This document shows, piece after piece, positions 29,094 to 38,028 of a stretch of DNA of 64,000 nt; positions within the stretch are counted from its first letter, which is position 1, and the number at the start of each line of letters is the position of its first letter. The stretch comes from Pyrodictiaceae archaeon. GTDB lineage: Archaea; Thermoproteota; Thermoprotei_A; Sulfolobales; Pyrodictiaceae. Location of the stretch: the NCBI GenBank assembly GCA_027036135.1, contig JALVSY010000016.1:124001-188000 (forward strand), given 5' to 3'. The notes under the pieces are model-generated. The model searched no databases, had not been told where the DNA came from, and saw only the letters and a list, made by a program, of their open reading frames with translations. The translations under genes were made by a program, and so were the position numbers.

Positions 29094-29822
29094 TTAGCAT
29101 ATACAGTTCTTGCGGGGGGTAAGCTCGAACTTAAACATCTCCATCGAGTAGGCATCTATGACGAGCATCTTGCCCTTAGCTACTTCGCCTACACCAGTCA
29201 CATACTTCACAAGCTCCGTGACAGCTATAGAGCCCACAATCCCGACGACCGAGCCTATTAGGGGAATTTGTTGAGGTGTCCTAAGCTTTGGTGGAAGCAC
29301 GCATCGTAGACAAGGAGTTTCTCCTGGTACTATTATTGTAACTTGTCCCTGGAAGCCATGTATACCTGCATATACATAAGGCTTGCCAAGTCGATAGGCG
29401 GCCTCGTCTATTAGGAACCGAGTCTCCCAGTTATCGAGACCATCAATAACTATGTCTACCTTCTTCAACAATTCCTCAACGTTTTCCCTCGTTATACCCT
29501 CTGTCACAACCTCTATCTCTACATTAGGGTTTAGTTTCCTTAGCTTCTCAGCCGCCGAGATGGGCTTCGCCTTGCCTATATCGTCCGTCCAGTGAAGTAT
29601 TTGTCGGTTAAGATTACTAAGCTCAACTATATCATTATCAACTAGGACTAGCTTACCGACGCCGACAGCTGCCAGGTAAATTGCCTCAACAGAGCCCAGG
29701 CCACCAACACCAGCAACAAGTACCTTTGTGTTCTTAAGCTTCCGCTGCCCCTCAACACCAAGTATCGGTAGTTGCCTAGCATACCTCTTCATCTCGTGGC
29801 TGGCAAGCCCGCCGCTGCCCAC
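29094..29822 (-). CDS. ThiF/MoeB/HesA family adenylyltransferase (E1-like)
   Basis: RYARQLPILGVEGQRKLKNTKVLVAGVGGLGS, PCLRCVLP. Confidence 0.93.
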   Translation of the reverse strand: MGSGGLASHEMKRYARQLPILGVEGQRKLKNTKVLVAGVGGLGSVEAIYLAAVGVGKLVLVDNDIVELSNLNRQILHWTDDIGKAKPISAAEKLRKLNPNVEIEVVTEGITRENVEELLKKVDIVIDGLDNWETRFLIDEAAYRLGKPYVYAGIHGFQGQVTIIVPGETPCLRCVLPPKLRTPQQIPLIGSVVGIVGSIAVTELVKYVTGVGEVAKGKMLVIDAYSMEMFKFELTPRKNCIC

Positions 29823-29944
29823 GAAGAATCACCAGATACCTCCCCTTTCCTCGGCTACGCTTATTCCCCGGAGGAGCCTATTATCGTTAAGCGTGCCTCT
29901 TCTCAGAGAAAGACATGGTAGTAGACATAGCCTAGTGCAGCAAT

Positions 29945-30017
29945 TAATAGGGGTCGGATCGTCGTGAGGTCTTCACAGCATAGCTCTGTCTGGGACGGCG
30001 TCGCCATCCCCCTATTA
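29945..30017. repeat. 9-bp perfect inverted repeat enclosing 55 nt
   Basis: TAATAGGGG 29945-29953 / CCCCTATTA 30009-30017. Confidence 0.5.
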
Positions 30018-30093
30018 GGCTCTACCGTGGCCAAGAGGCCCTTTATAGCATTTTAAGTACAAGTGACGAGGCTTATAGAACACGGTAATAGAT

Positions 30094-30813
30094 ATGAAGG
30101 AGCATTTACTAGCGCTACGGGGCCGCGACTCCGTTGGTAATGTAGTTATTCTCCCACTAGGTTCTCTCGAAAATCATGGAGTCTTACCCCTTGGCACGGA
30201 TACGCTTATAGCGAGCTGTGTCGCGGAGAGAGCTGTTCTAGACACCAGTTGCCCCAATGTGCTCGTAGCACCTGTTATCCAGTACACGGTCTCGATAGAG
30301 CATAGTATTCCCCGCGTGACAGTTGAGCCCGATACATTTACCAGGTACCTGGTAGAGGTCTCTAGGAGCCTGCTTGAATGGAGCAAGGGCTTGATACTCG
30401 CTGTTTTTCATGGGGGGGTTTATCCGGTTGCCTACATGGCTGCTAGGAAGCTACGAGCTGAGGGCTTCAACATAGCTGTTTTCGACTCATGGAGGACTGT
30501 TACTAGTTACCTAGAGAAACGTTACGACGCTGAAGTAGGGTTAATGCATGCAGACCCTGTAGAGGCTAGTCTCCTCCTTGCATGCGGCTATAGCATAGGG
30601 ATCAGAGAGGCCGGAAAAGAAGATGTCATCAATGCTCTTAAGACGAGCAAACAACGAGAACCCAAACATGCTCCATGGGTTCATAGAGATGTTCCCGACC
30701 TCTACCCCAACGAGGAGGTAATTGCCTCGAGAGAGCTCGGGAGAGAGCTTCTAGATTTTCTCGCCAAGAAGCTCGCGGATTACACGTGTAGCCTCGCCAG
30801 GCGGGACCCCTAG
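30094..30813 (+). CDS. Creatininase-family amidohydrolase, ArfB-like (riboflavin/F420 pathway deformylase candidate)
   Basis: GSLENHGVLPLGTDTL, AVFHGG, HADPVEASLLL metal-ligand pattern; riboflavin genes nearby. Confidence 0.8.
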   Translation: MKEHLLALRGRDSVGNVVILPLGSLENHGVLPLGTDTLIASCVAERAVLDTSCPNVLVAPVIQYTVSIEHSIPRVTVEPDTFTRYLVEVSRSLLEWSKGLILAVFHGGVYPVAYMAARKLRAEGFNIAVFDSWRTVTSYLEKRYDAEVGLMHADPVEASLLLACGYSIGIREAGKEDVINALKTSKQREPKHAPWVHRDVPDLYPNEEVIASRELGRELLDFLAKKLADYTCSLARRDP

Positions 30814-31911
30814 TACCTTGTAGGATTGCATTCTCTTAACAATTGTCGTGACGGGATCATTGCTCCAGCTAAGCTCTGGTATGAGAGCCAGCGACGCACC
30901 CATTGCTAGAGAGTTATATTCCTTGCTCCAAAGGCCTAGGAGTCTGACACAGCTAGAAGTTATACTTAATAACAATGCCTCAGCTAGTTCCCTTGCCTTG
31001 CTCCGGGAAACAGGGTGCACGGACAAATAGGCATACGATGCCTCCTCAACCACAAATGGCGGTATCCATGCCGCGTTATCTGTTCCGAGAGCCACATTGG
31101 TCTCGGCGACTAGCGCGGGGAGGAGATCAAGTCGGGGAAGCCTACCTGTGTGATACATGTTTGAGCGAGGACAGAAGATGATACCTATACCCTCCCGGGC
31201 TACTTGCATTAACTCATCATCACTGAGCATGGTTAGATGCACAACTGCATGGGGCTTAGCCTCGAGAGCCACTTTGTAATCTTCTTTCTCGTAAAGCTCC
31301 CTGGTCTCCGATACATGGACGTGAACATATCCATAGACTCGGTGAGCAAGCTGTACGAGTTCTACTAGCTCCGGCAGTGCAAGGTCGAAGACAGTATCGA
31401 GACCAACACCTCCATATTTCTCTAAAAGCTCCCTGTATTCTGTATACACTTTCTTATTTGGTTGAGCGAGTACGCGGAGGCTTAACCCATGCTTATCGGT
31501 AACACGGGCAACAAGACCGGCTCCTACCTGGCCTAGCTCAGCATATACACCGAGAAAAAGAGTTCCGCGATTCCGTATATTGGTAGCCGCAATAGAGAGT
31601 CTTTCCTCCAAGGTATCAGGGCTTAGCCTCGATAGGAGACTATACTTTAGCCCCCTTGGTAGCTCCACTAAGTCTTCTAGGCGCCTATCCTCGCCCGTCT
31701 CAGCTATGGCATAGTCCAGTAAATGGAGATGAGCATTACACAGCCCAGGAAGAATTACTACAGGGAGCTTCCTGGCCCCGGGTGGGCACCCTGGCGAAAA
31801 ACCAGCTATGACGCCGCCGTCTATCTCTATACACGGCCTAGTGACTAGCTCTATGCTCTTATCATTCGGGTTTATAGCGTAGAGTGCTTCAAAGAACACA
31901 CGGTTACTCAA
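30751..31911 (-). CDS. Amidohydrolase family protein (TRZ/ATZ/guanine deaminase-like)
   Basis: PGLCNAHLHLLD, GYVHVHVSET, FCPRSNMYHTGRLPRLDLL, ALGTDNAAW. Confidence 0.88.
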   Translation of the reverse strand: MSNRVFFEALYAINPNDKSIELVTRPCIEIDGGVIAGFSPGCPPGARKLPVVILPGLCNAHLHLLDYAIAETGEDRRLEDLVELPRGLKYSLLSRLSPDTLEERLSIAATNIRNRGTLFLGVYAELGQVGAGLVARVTDKHGLSLRVLAQPNKKVYTEYRELLEKYGGVGLDTVFDLALPELVELVQLAHRVYGYVHVHVSETRELYEKEDYKVALEAKPHAVVHLTMLSDDELMQVAREGIGIIFCPRSNMYHTGRLPRLDLLPALVAETNVALGTDNAAWIPPFVVEEASYAYLSVHPVSRSKARELAEALLLSITSSCVRLLGLWSKEYNSLAMGASLALIPELSWSNDPVTTIVKRMQSYKVLGVPPGEATRVIRELLGEKI

Positions 31912-32365
31912 TGAACACTGTTTCCCCGCTGAACTTTGCTTTCTCCAATGCCTTCATGCGACGAGCCAGCTTGATCGCGGCCTCTACAGCTCTCCTAGCA
32001 TAGTCATCTACTCTCTCAAGGGCTTGCATCCTGTTCATCCCTGGCCCCGAGATTCCCAGGGTTACGGGCTTCCCGTACTTCTCGGCTAGGTCCACTAGCT
32101 TCCTGGCAACCTGGTGGGCTATGACCTCGTCGTGCTTGGTGGCGCCCGTGATAATGGCTCCTAGCGCTACGACGGCATCTACATCGTCTTTGCGCAAGAG
32201 CTTCTCGACAAGCAGTGGTATATCATATGCACCGGGAGCCTTAACTACATAGGCCACTATCGCGCCAAGGAACTTGGCATGGTTCATGGCTCGCTGAAGC
32301 ATAAGGTACGTTACGTCATAATTGAACTCAGAGACAACTATACCGAGCCTAATTACTTCTGCCAC
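31904..32365 (-). CDS. ribH: 6,7-dimethyl-8-ribityllumazine synthase
   Basis: VVSEFNYDVT, VVKAPGAYDIPLLVEKLL, VALGAIITGATKHDE. Confidence 0.95.
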   Translation of the reverse strand: MAEVIRLGIVVSEFNYDVTYLMLQRAMNHAKFLGAIVAYVVKAPGAYDIPLLVEKLLRKDDVDAVVALGAIITGATKHDEVIAHQVARKLVDLAEKYGKPVTLGISGPGMNRMQALERVDDYARRAVEAAIKLARRMKALEKAKFSGETVFIE

Positions 32366-32423
32366 TCTTCTACCCCAAGCACATCGCCACGATATGGGCC
32401 CAAAAAGTTTACTCTAAGATCCT

Positions 32424-32876
32424 CTAGGCCGTGATGATTTCCTTAAGAAGCTTTAGAGCTTCTTGTATGGCTCGACGCGCTTCTATTGATAAACCCTCGC
32501 CTATTCCTACATCTTTAACTCCGAGTAACAAGTAGACGACCTTGCCAGTGTACGAGGATATATACCTGTGCATTAATCTAGGATTAATGTTATGAGTTGT
32601 CCAGAGGATCTGAGAAGGAGGTTCATTAATTATAGTTACGCTACCTGCCTCTACGCCTAGAGCAGCATCAACTATTATTAGAAGCTTAGGTCTTATCTCC
32701 TTTATATGATGAGTACATAGTTCAAGCCCCATAGGGCATTCAAGCACGCAACTATACCTTCTTCGCCTGAGCTCCTGTACTAGATAAAGAGCCGCTGCAT
32801 CATCCCTGCGGAGAGGCGAACCAATGCCTACTACGAGTGTCTTACACTTCCTCTGTTCTCCAAGGCTTTGGTTCAC
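32424..32876 (-). CDS. Hydrogenase maturation protease
   Basis: TLVVGIGSPLRRDDAAALYLVQEL, LLIIVDAAL; next to [NiFe] large subunit cluster. Confidence 0.9.
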   Translation of the reverse strand: MNQSLGEQRKCKTLVVGIGSPLRRDDAAALYLVQELRRRRYSCVLECPMGLELCTHHIKEIRPKLLIIVDAALGVEAGSVTIINEPPSQILWTTHNINPRLMHRYISSYTGKVVYLLLGVKDVGIGEGLSIEARRAIQEALKLLKEIITA

Positions 32877-33225
32877 GTGGATCTCCTCTTAGTAGTGCTC
32901 TCTTAAAAACCGGCGGCGGAATCTCGTTAGAAATATTATATGCTTTCCTCGGGCATATATCAATGCAATGATAGCAGAATACGCATAGACCATAATCTAT
33001 TACTGGTATTTTCTTTTTCTTCCCCCCATATGTTATCTCTGTCATCTTTATAGCTCCTGTTGGACACTCGACAGCGCATAAGCTACAACTAATACACTTA
33101 TCTGGATTAACTATGTGTAATCCCCGATATCTTTTGGTTGGATTAGGCTTAGCTTTCACCCCATACTCTATGGTAACGGGCCTTCTTAGTAGATTTTTGA
33201 GAAGTTCACGAGCCAGTTTAAGCAC
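32842..33225 (-). CDS. NuoI-like 2x[4Fe-4S] ferredoxin subunit of hydrogenase
   Basis: CISCSLCAVECP and CVFCYHCIDICP. Confidence 0.93.
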   Translation of the reverse strand: MLKLARELLKNLLRRPVTIEYGVKAKPNPTKRYRGLHIVNPDKCISCSLCAVECPTGAIKMTEITYGGKKKKIPVIDYGLCVFCYHCIDICPRKAYNISNEIPPPVFKRALLRGDPREPKPWRTEEV

Positions 33226-33233
33226 TTACACCT

Positions 33234-34394
33234 TCACCTCCTCTTTCTCACAATCTTCCGAATGGGCTCCAATCGCTGCTCACCAGTTCGTTCATCTACA
33301 ACCATTATTCTCTCCATGCATGATATGCAAGGATCAAAACTCGCAAGTATCACTGGCACATCAGATAACGTTGCATCACGATAGGCAAAGACGCTGTTTA
33401 GTATATTTGTAAAGCTAGGTGTTCTTATCCTCACCCTATAGGGGGTTCTCCCACCTCTGCTCACTACGTGATATATGAGCTCGCCTCGAGGAGCTTCGAC
33501 ACGAGATATAGCTTCTCCCGGCCTAAAGGTACGCGGAGGAATTCTTAGTGCGGCTATGGGGCCTTTTGGTAGTTTGTTAATTGCTTGTCTTATTATCTTT
33601 ATTGATTCAAGTGATTCTTCTAAACGTACAAGTACTCTAGCTAAGCAATCTCCTTCCTTACGAGTTACCATATTGAAGTCCACTTCGTCGTACCAAGCGT
33701 AGGGCGTGTCTTTTCTTACATCGATTCGTACTCCGGAGGCCCTAGCTGTTGGGCCGACTAAGCCGTATAAGAGGGCTTCATTATACTTAATCACGCCTAT
33801 GTCTTCGAGTCTAAGTCTTAGGAGTTTGTCGTTCTCGTAGACGTCCCTGTAGTATAGTATTCGTTTCTCGATATAGTCTAGGGCTCGCTTTATTTTCTCT
33901 ACGATTCCGTCATCGATGTCTCTTCGAACACCGCCTGGCCACACGTAGTCGGATAAAACTCGGTTGCCAGTAACAAGTTCTTTAAGCAACATTATCTTTT
34001 CCCTATCCCTCATTATGAGCATGAAGAGACTCTCAAAACCCAGTATTTCGGCCATTACGGCGGCAAGTAGCATGTGGCTGTGAAGTCTCTCCAGCTCCAT
34101 AGCTATGGTTCGTAGAGCAAGCGCTCTTTCAGGGAGCTTAATGTTGTTCAGTTTCTCAAGGGCTTGGACATAGCATGTTGCATGCATCAAGTTGCATATG
34201 CCGCATACACGGGTCGCTATATATAGTGTTTTTAGCCACGTGTTTCTCTCAGCCAGCCACTCGATGCCTCTATGATTGTAGCCAGTCACTATGTCTACTC
34301 CTACAACCTCCTCGCCACGGACACGGACACGTAGAAGTATCGGCTCATGGAGAGCGGGGTGTTGAGGGCCTACTGGTATTTCAATTACAGGCAT
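33234..34394 (-). CDS. [NiFe] hydrogenase large subunit, group-4 type (NuoD-like)
   Basis: RVCGICNLMHATC (L1) and DPCISCMER (L2) Ni-binding motifs; C-terminal extension after L2. Confidence 0.93.
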   Translation of the reverse strand: MPVIEIPVGPQHPALHEPILLRVRVRGEEVVGVDIVTGYNHRGIEWLAERNTWLKTLYIATRVCGICNLMHATCYVQALEKLNNIKLPERALALRTIAMELERLHSHMLLAAVMAEILGFESLFMLIMRDREKIMLLKELVTGNRVLSDYVWPGGVRRDIDDGIVEKIKRALDYIEKRILYYRDVYENDKLLRLRLEDIGVIKYNEALLYGLVGPTARASGVRIDVRKDTPYAWYDEVDFNMVTRKEGDCLARVLVRLEESLESIKIIRQAINKLPKGPIAALRIPPRTFRPGEAISRVEAPRGELIYHVVSRGGRTPYRVRIRTPSFTNILNSVFAYRDATLSDVPVILASFDPCISCMERIMVVDERTGEQRLEPIRKIVRKRR

Positions 34395-34400
34395 TGTCTT

Positions 34401-34871
34401 TCACCCCTTCCTACTTGGAGAAGCCTGCTTAAGTAAGGGCTTCATTGTACCCATGTCTGGTGGCTTAAAGAAGCCGTCGCGAAGCCACTTATTGCCCCTA
34501 AACATTACGCCAAATAGGTCGTAGATCTCCTGCTCGTAAGGCTTAGCACCTGGGACAACCTCGATGAGGGACTCGGCAATCGGCTTATCTCTAGGAACAT
34601 GGGTTCTCGCATCTATTATTGATTTATGTTTTAGAGACCAGAAGAGATAGCGTAGCTCTATTACACCCTTGTCGGGATAATCTATAGCATTAATGCTCAT
34701 TAGGTAAACCTCTCTCTCAGTTTCATCTATGAGAGCTTTTGCGAAATCTACTATGTCGCCCTGTCTCTCTAGCATCACCTCATACCTGCTGGATTCGACT
34801 CGTTTAAGCTCTAATTCCTTATCCTTAAATTTCAGCCTCAGACTCAAGTCTCTCAGCCTCGATCCTTTCAT
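34401..34871 (-). CDS. NuoC-like hydrogenase subunit
   Basis: YLMSINAIDYPDKGVIELRYLFWSLKHK...YEQEIYDLFGVMFRGN. Confidence 0.9.
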   Translation of the reverse strand: MKGSRLRDLSLRLKFKDKELELKRVESSRYEVMLERQGDIVDFAKALIDETEREVYLMSINAIDYPDKGVIELRYLFWSLKHKSIIDARTHVPRDKPIAESLIEVVPGAKPYEQEIYDLFGVMFRGNKWLRDGFFKPPDMGTMKPLLKQASPSRKG

Positions 34872-35370
34872 GCTTGAGGAGCTTTACGATAGCCTCGATT
34901 ATGGCATCAGGTCTCGGAGGACAACCAGGTACATAGACGTCTACTGGAACCACTTTGTCGGCTCCACCAACGACGCTGTAGCTATGCCGAAACGCGTGCC
35001 CGCTTATCGCGCAAGTACCCACGGCGATAACGTACTTAGGATTAGGGGTCTGCTCATATAATCGCTTCAGCCTCTCGGCCGCTTTTTTGGTCAAGGCACC
35101 CGTCACGATAATGATATCTGCATGGCGCGGATTAGGGGCTAGCTTTACTCCGAAACGCTCTGGATCATAGAGAGGAGTAAGAGCTGCTAAAACCTCGATG
35201 TCGCAGCCATTGCATGCGCCGGTATTGAAGTGTAGTATCCATGGCGACCTTGAAATAAGCCTAACACTGTGTGGTGGTTTTTCTCTCCCGTTTTTCTCCA
35301 TACTATCCCCATTTTCAATATTTTTGTTACTTCTTTCTGATAACATGTAACCCGGCTCTGAGCGGGTCAA
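34825..35370 (-). CDS. NuoB-like hydrogenase small subunit
   Basis: GACNGCDIE, GTCAISGHAFRHSYSVVGGADKVVPVDVYVPGCPPRPDAI. Confidence 0.94.
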   Translation of the reverse strand: MTRSEPGYMLSERSNKNIENGDSMEKNGREKPPHSVRLISRSPWILHFNTGACNGCDIEVLAALTPLYDPERFGVKLAPNPRHADIIIVTGALTKKAAERLKRLYEQTPNPKYVIAVGTCAISGHAFRHSYSVVGGADKVVPVDVYVPGCPPRPDAIIEAIVKLLKHERIEAERLESEAEI

Positions 35371-36746
35371 GGAAGCATCACTCCCAGAAGCGAGAAAATC
35401 GGGGCTGGAAGAACACCGACTACAATGGCTATAATCGCCAGAGTGAGAGGAATAAGTAGAAGTCTTCTCGGAGGCTCGCTAGGCAGACGACGAGGCGCTA
35501 TGACAACTGGTCTCCAGAATACGCGGAGCCAGTACCTAAGAGCATAGGCTGCTGCAAGGAATAACGCGATAACTAGTATTGCTATAGCTATCGGGTTTAA
35601 TGCAGCTTCGGCTAGGGCTATTATTACTGTTATTTCTCCCGGGAAGAGGGCAAAAACTGGTGCGCCTGCTAGGCTTAGGGCTGTAACGAATCCTATGAAT
35701 GCTGTCAATGGCATTGTTTTTGCATAAAGGCCCATATCCCGTATATTATCGCTTCCCGCTTGTTTAGTTAGTATTGATGCTAGGAGGAAGAATAAGGGTT
35801 TCACAATTCCATGGGCAAACATTATGTATAGCGCGCCTGCTGCAGCAAGCCTACTAAAGCTTACTAGCCCTGCGTACATGAAGCCGCCGTGGCTAATACT
35901 GCTATAAGATGCTATAAAGCCTAGACGACGCGCTAACAGCGCAGCCAATGCTCCTACGATTGCTGAAGTAGCGCCAAGCCAGAAACCAATGAATGCGGCA
36001 CTCTGAGGCAGATTAAGCCATTTTATGCTGTACAATAGCCTATAAAGACCATATGCCCCCGCACTAGTTACTATGCCAGAAATAATAGCTGCGCTCGAGC
36101 CAGGTAGAGAAGTGTATGTCCTGGGAAGCCAGGTATGAAACGGAAACACTCCAAGCTTTATTGCAAAAGCCACTAATATAAGCGAGAAAGCTACAAGCCC
36201 ATAACCTGTTCCAAGTACTGATGAGCCGAAGATCGCTGCTTTTTCTGATGCAAGTATACCTATCGCAACTAGGAGTAGTAGCGAACCTGCATGCATATAT
36301 ATGAAGAATTGTAATGCAATTCTCTTATCCCAGAGGTATACTAGGAAGGACGATGCTAGTAGCATTAGTTCCCAGAAAATGTAGAATAGAGTCAGACTAT
36401 AGGCATAGGCTAGCCCTATCATGGTAAAGTGTATAGATGTTATTGCTAGTCCAAGCTGCTCTCTCTCCTCCTTCAGCGTCCTAGCAGCCACGAGAGCAGC
36501 TGCAGAGACTATTCCGCTGAGTAATACTAAGAGAGCGGATGCGCCGTCAGCAGCTATGCACATAGGTAGGCCTAGTTGCTTTAACCAATAATAGCAGTAG
36601 GATCCTCCTTTATAGCCTAGTATTCCTAGTAAAGTAGACAGAATAATGAGTATCACAGTTGCTCTTAGCTTATTGTAGATGCTTGTCACTATAGCTAAGA
36701 GCGCCACCGCCATAGAGGCCACGAACCATATTAATGCGTCTAGCAT
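35367..36746 (-). CDS. Proton/sodium antiporter-like subunit (NuoM/N family)
   Basis: FAIKLGVFPFHTWLPRTYTSLPGSSAAIISGIVTSAGAYGLYR; polytopic. Confidence 0.88.
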   Translation of the reverse strand: MLDALIWFVASMAVALLAIVTSIYNKLRATVILIILSTLLGILGYKGGSYCYYWLKQLGLPMCIAADGASALLVLLSGIVSAAALVAARTLKEEREQLGLAITSIHFTMIGLAYAYSLTLFYIFWELMLLASSFLVYLWDKRIALQFFIYMHAGSLLLLVAIGILASEKAAIFGSSVLGTGYGLVAFSLILVAFAIKLGVFPFHTWLPRTYTSLPGSSAAIISGIVTSAGAYGLYRLLYSIKWLNLPQSAAFIGFWLGATSAIVGALAALLARRLGFIASYSSISHGGFMYAGLVSFSRLAAAGALYIMFAHGIVKPLFFLLASILTKQAGSDNIRDMGLYAKTMPLTAFIGFVTALSLAGAPVFALFPGEITVIIALAEAALNPIAIAILVIALFLAAAYALRYWLRVFWRPVVIAPRRLPSEPPRRLLLIPLTLAIIAIVVGVLPAPIFSLLGVMLP

Positions 36747-36752
36747 TCCCTG

Positions 36753-38024
36753 TCACCCTATGAGATTGATTATCCCTGGATAGAGGCCTAGGAAGAGGAG
36801 AATTATGACATATATTAGAGAGAAAATATTATATCCTTTCAATATAGAGTCGCGGTTAAGACTCATCAAGTACCTCATTACATAAGCCGCCGCCACCAGG
36901 AAAAAGAAGCTAGCAGTAACTGCCATCCATGGATATCCTATTCTAGCAAAGAATGTTATTACTGAAAGCTTCGCAGTAAACCCGTAAAATGGCGGAAGCC
37001 CCATTAAGCTAAGCAAAGCTGGCACAATCGAACCAATAGTATCCTTATCCTTTACAGAGGCGAGTGCTAGAGCTAATGCCATATTACTTGACGTTATAAA
37101 GTATACCACAACATTGAAAGACACTATACCGCTAAGCGCACAAGCAACTCCAAGGAGTAATGTATAGCCAGCATCGCTCACCATGCTAAAGCCAAGCATT
37201 CTTCGTACACTTAACTGCACCAATGCCGAGAACTCGCCAATAGCCATACTAGCCGCAGCTAGTATGGCGAGAACCCAGGCAAGTATTAGTCCCATTGCCT
37301 TGGCCGCACTTATTAGTCTAAAGAACACGTAAAGGGTAGGGGCATCAACAAGGAGTATAGCTAGCGTTATTCCGACTATGGGTGCGTTAGCAGCCACGTC
37401 GGGCAGCCATGGATGGAATGGTGCAAGGCCCACCTCTAATGCGAGGCCCGTTATTAGGAAGATGAGCCCAAATACTAGGCTTGGGGTTGTTACACTGATA
37501 TCTGTAAGGCTATAGACGTGATTTGAAACGAGCAATGCTGTTCCAGCTATTACTAGCGCTCCTGCGAGTATTGACGTAAAGAAGTACTTCACAGCAGCCT
37601 CTTCGGAGCCCTTATAGCTGAGATATATGCCTGTAAGCGATAAAGCTCCAAGCTCTAACCCTAGAATCAGTATTGCCGGGTTAATAGATAAGGTTATTAT
37701 TATACCTGCATACATAGTCCAGGGTATGAGGGGGGCAACTACATGATCTATTTCGCGCCAGAGCATTGCTATAATAAGGCTAGATGATACTAAGAGGAGT
37801 ACAAGCATAGCAATACTATGCTTGTCGAAGCCGAGAAGGGGTAAACCATTAACAGTAATGACTCCGCCTCTCTGTGTAACTAGAAGTACTGCTACTAATA
37901 TTAGTGCAATAAGCGATGACATGGTTGATGTAAGTTTCTTGTCTCGTAGTAGCATCGATATAAGTGAACACAGTACTACTATGAGCGTAAGCGTGATTAG
38001 AGAGGCCTCTGGTCCAAGCATCAC
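36753..38024 (-). CDS. Second antiporter-like subunit (NuoN/M family)
   Basis: ALEVGLAPFHPWLPDVAANAPIVGI; polytopic. Confidence 0.87.
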   Translation of the reverse strand: MMLGPEASLITLTLIVVLCSLISMLLRDKKLTSTMSSLIALILVAVLLVTQRGGVITVNGLPLLGFDKHSIAMLVLLLVSSSLIIAMLWREIDHVVAPLIPWTMYAGIIITLSINPAILILGLELGALSLTGIYLSYKGSEEAAVKYFFTSILAGALVIAGTALLVSNHVYSLTDISVTTPSLVFGLIFLITGLALEVGLAPFHPWLPDVAANAPIVGITLAILLVDAPTLYVFFRLISAAKAMGLILAWVLAILAAASMAIGEFSALVQLSVRRMLGFSMVSDAGYTLLLGVACALSGIVSFNVVVYFITSSNMALALALASVKDKDTIGSIVPALLSLMGLPPFYGFTAKLSVITFFARIGYPWMAVTASFFFLVAAAYVMRYLMSLNRDSILKGYNIFSLIYVIILLFLGLYPGIINLIG

Positions 38025-38028
38025 ATTC

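Noticed and set aside
29945-30017. Possible tRNA (73-nt span with a paired terminal stem)
   Set aside because: No TTC-loop, no anticodon-arm geometry; the stem is 9 bp rather than 7.
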